From JBHEMK01 sp046262635 (GTDB lineage Bacteria > Actinomycetota > Thermoleophilia > Gaiellales > Gaiellaceae), in the NCBI GenBank assembly GCA_046262635.1, contig JBHEMK010000122.1, positions 1 to 8,458 of the forward strand: DNA of 8,458 bases, given 5' to 3'. Below are positions 5,581 through 8,458 of the stretch, in pieces; position 1 is the stretch's first letter; the number at the start of each line of letters is the position of its first letter. The translations under genes and the position numbers were made by a program. Under the pieces are notes generated by a model that did not search any database, was not told where the DNA came from, and saw only the letters and a list, made by a program, of their open reading frames with translations.

Positions 5581-8458
5581 TTAGTGCCGCGCGGGCGCGT
5601 CGGCTGTTCGCACCGGCTCGTCGCTCAGGCTGGCGACTCGCTCGATCCACGGGTGAGCCTCCAGCCGCTCGAAGATCCCCCCGGCTTCCGCGAGCATCGG
5701 AGCCGCGTCGGCGCTGCGCCCGCCCTCGACCAGCCACTCGCCGTACTCGAAGAACGTGACGGCCAGCCAGTAGGGAAACTCCAGCTCAGCGAAGGCTTTC
5801 GCGGCGTCCGCGTACCCCTGACCGGCCGCCGGATCGCCGCTGCGGGCTCGGAGCTTCGCGCGGAGCCTCGCCAGCTGGGCCTCGAGCAGTGGACGGCGAA
5901 GGATGGCAGGCAACTGCTCGGAGTCCTGCAGCAGCCGCTCCGCCGCCGCGAGATCGTCGAGCTCGAAGAAGGCCTCGGCCGTCTCGACGAGGGAGCGGGT
6001 GCCGTAGTGGTACTGGGCCAATCGGTACCAGAGCTGGCGCGCGGAGTCGCCGGCCTCGACGGCGTCTCTCAGCTTGCCTTCAGCCCGGCACAGGATCGAC
6101 TCGCAGAGGAGGTAGGTCGCGATGTCCTGGCGATCGCTTGAATCCTGCAGACTGACGAGCCCCGTGAACATGGCGCGCGCCTGGCCGAGTTCACCTCGGG
6201 CGACGAAGACCGGCAGCCGGGCGAGGAGCGAGTTGGCGGCGGCGAAGTGCGACTGCGCCTGGCTCGGAGCTTCGAGCAGGAGAGCGAGGGCGCGGTTCCA
6301 CTCGCCGAGCCCGACCGAGACCTCGGCGAGCTGGCTGAGGGTGTACGTCTCGGCAGCTCGGTCGCCGCGACCGGCGTGCCCACGCGAGGGAGTCCTCGAG
6401 GAACCCGCGGGCCTCCTGGAAGCGGTCGTGTTCGATCGCGAGACCGGAGAGGTTGAACTGGGCGCGGAGGACCGCCTCCGTCAGATCATGGGCCTGGGCG
6501 ACTCTGAGCGACTCGTAGAGGAGGGCTTCGCTCTCGTGCGGGCGTCTAAAGAGCAGCATTGCCTTCGTGTTGAGCGCCTCGGCGAGAGCCTCAGGCAGGC
6601 GAAGCGCTTCCGCGATCTCGAGCGCGAGCTCGACCGGCTCGGCTGCGGCTTCGATCTTCCCGGCGAAGTAGCTGACGCGGGCGAGCATGGAAGCGACAAG
6701 CGCGAGATCGGCATCGTGATCTCCCCCGACGAGCTCGTCGTAGGCGGACTGCATCGATGCCAGCGCTTCCTCGACCCGTCCCTCGAAGCGAAGAAGGTCG
6801 GCCCGTCGGGCTTCGACGCGCGCGGCACCACGACGGTCGCCGGACTCCTCGAGCAGCGAGATCGCGCGGTCGAACGCCGTCTGCGCCTCGTCGGGCCGGC
6901 CGGCCTGCACTGCGGCGCGCCCGGCTCGGCTGAGGAAGTCGGCCTGCTCCCCCGGCTCGTCGGCGAGCTCGGCGGCCTGGACGAAATAGCGCGCGGCTTC
7001 CCCGGAGGCTGCGAGCGAGATCGCCCGCTCGCCGGCCCGCGCGAGCGCGTCGCGCGCCTGCACCTTCAGCGTCTCGGCGTCCGGGTCGCCCGCACCCGCG
7101 CGGTAGGCGTCGAGGTAGTGCGCGGCGAGCACTGCGGCGAGTTCGTCCTCGCTCTCCCACTCGCGGCTCAGATGGGCGGCCACCGCGAGGTGGCGCACCT
7201 TGCGCTCCCGAAGCGAGAGCGTGTCATAGGCGACCCTGCGGAGCAGCTCCTGCAGGAACGAGAGCTGGCCGCGCTCGGGCGAGAGCGGGTCGTTCTGCAC
7301 CGTCAGGATCTCCTTCCGCAACAATGACTGCAGAAGCCGGTCCAGCTCCTCGTCCGGGAGGCCCGAGAGCGCGGCGACCGCCGGCCGGCTAAATGATTTT
7401 CCGAGGACGGCGGCATCCTCGAGCAGCCGGCGCTCGGGCGGCTCGAGCCCATCCAGGCGGGCGGCCGCGAGTGCCTGCAGCGTCTCGGGAACGTCGAGCG
7501 CCTCGACCGGCCCCGTCGGGCGGTACTCGTCGCCCCTGCGCTCGAGCAGTCCCCGGTCGAGCAGCATGCGCACGGTCTCGACGGCGTAGAGCGGCACTCC
7601 TTCCGCGCGCTCGACGATCCGCGCGCCCAGCTCGTCCGGGAGGCCCGGGACGAGTCCGCGCAGAAGCTCTGCGATCCGGTCGTCCCCGAGCCGATCCAGT
7701 GAGAGCGAGGTGTAGTCGCCGAACGCCGGTGCGCGCTCGGCTGGCTCGGGCCGGCCGAGCGTGAGGACGTAGATCGGGAAGGCACGTGACCAGTCGAGCA
7801 GGTACTCGATGAAGTCGAGCAGCGCCGCGTCGGCCCATTGGATGTCCTCGAAGACGAGCACGACCGGCTCGCGGTCGGCCATGCGCTCGAAGAAGAGCCT
7901 CCAGGCGGAGAACAGATCCTCCTTGTCGGGTGCGCTGCGGTCGGCGAGGCCGAGCAGATGGCGCAGGCGGGGCTCGAGGAACGCCCGCTCCTCGGGATCG
8001 GGAACAAAACCTGCGAGCGTCTCCGCGAGCTTGGGCAGCGCCGTCTCGGGCGGGTCGTCCTCGGCGATGCGAGCGCGCATCCGCACCATCTCGGCGAGTG
8101 CCGAGAACGCAACTCCCTCGCCGTAGGCGAGACAACGGCCGCGATGCCAGCGAACGTCGAAGGCGAGACCGTCGATGTGCTTCTCGAACTCCCACGAGAG
8201 CCGGCTCTTGCCCACCCCGGCGATGCCGACCACGGACACGAGCCTCGCGTGGCGCTCCTGTGCGCAGGAGTGAAAGAGCTCCTTGACCAGCCGGAACTCG
8301 CGATCCCGACCGACGAACGGCGGCTCGAGCCCGAGCGAGCGACCCTCGCCGCGCCGGGCGGCGATCACGCGCAGCGCGCGATACAACCGCACCGGTTCGG
8401 TCTTCCCCTTCAGCTCGTGCAGGCCTGCGTCCTCGTAGGCAATCGACGCCTCGCTCGC
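5581..8458 (-). CDS. Cyclase-AAA ATPase-TPR signalling protein, N-terminus outside the window, one frameshift
   Basis: About 958 residues are visible, running from the right edge to TAA 5583-5581. The first residues, ASEASIAYEDAGLHELKGK then EPVRLYRALR, are the end of a class III adenylate/guanylate cyclase domain, whose catalytic part lies beyond the window. An AAA_16/STAND-type ATPase follows, with FVGRDREF at about 48-55, Walker A GIAGVGKS at 78-85 (plus-strand 8204-8227) and Walker B VVLVFEDIQWAD at about 199-210. The segment EGVPLYAVETVRMLLDRG at about 286-303 then leads to a winged-helix-like stretch. From about residue 440 to the end there are alanine- and leucine-rich helix pairs typical of TPR repeats. 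The frame opens without a stop to the edge, so GTG 8392 is an internal Val, not the start. Near 6370 the sense jumps frame: EDSLAWARR continues as RGDRAAETYTLSQL if one surplus base is removed. Such proteins are presumed nucleotide-cycling signal sensors, and their ligands are mostly unknown. The frameshift may be an assembly error or may truncate the TPR region. Confidence 0.85.

Noticed and set aside
6122..7327. A 401-codon plus-strand open frame
   Set aside because: It is antisense to the TPR region of the cyclase-ATPase gene, whose minus-strand frame has clear motifs.

Overview
The window is very GC-rich, with strong G/C third-position bias, GTG starts beside ATG and GGAGG-type ribosome binding sites. 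The cyclase/AAA/TPR protein, the plastocyanin-like fragment, the hydroxypyruvate-isomerase-like protein and the double YbjQ-domain genes together suggest a high-GC actinobacterium, perhaps of the Thermoleophilia (Solirubrobacterales/Gaiellales) type. That placement is inference from memory of family members. No rRNA, tRNA, CRISPR array, insertion sequence or phage gene was seen.

Layout. Positions 1-760 (+) hold two short, damaged genes. The first is the C-terminal part of a plastocyanin-like (cupredoxin-fold) protein with a frameshift near 120-150. The second is a small gene of unknown function carrying both a frameshift and an in-frame amber codon. They are separated by a GC-rich block of hairpins and tandem repeats, and the second is followed at once by a long stem-loop. 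Positions 1119-1484 (+) encode an intact small cupin. After a 381-base gap without a recognisable gene comes an intact TIM-barrel protein of the hydroxypyruvate isomerase family (1866-2633, +). Positions 2634-3220 have no intact gene. They contain a perfect 16-bp hairpin and, on the minus strand, what looks like the wreck of a NERD (nuclease-related) domain spread over three frames.

Positions 3221-5453 (+) are a compact three-gene operon: a conserved-looking 152-residue protein of unknown function, then two proteins each built from two YbjQ-like (UPF0145, 'heavy-metal-binding') domains. The second and third genes overlap by ATGA. The four domains follow an A-B-A-B order, so the two proteins probably arose by duplication of an already two-domain gene. 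This operon is the best candidate here for an undescribed system.

From the right edge back to 5581 (minus strand) runs a large signalling protein: the tail of a class III nucleotide cyclase domain, an AAA/STAND-type ATPase, and a long TPR region. It is cut by the window edge at its N-terminus and interrupted by one frameshift near 6370. Convergent hairpins at 5507-5564 separate it from the YbjQ operon.

An unusual number of frame disruptions occur (near 130, 517, 713, 2970, 2950 and 6370), while the cupin, the isomerase and the YbjQ operon are clean. Either this is a locus with several decaying genes or the assembly contains small indels. The sequence alone cannot settle which.
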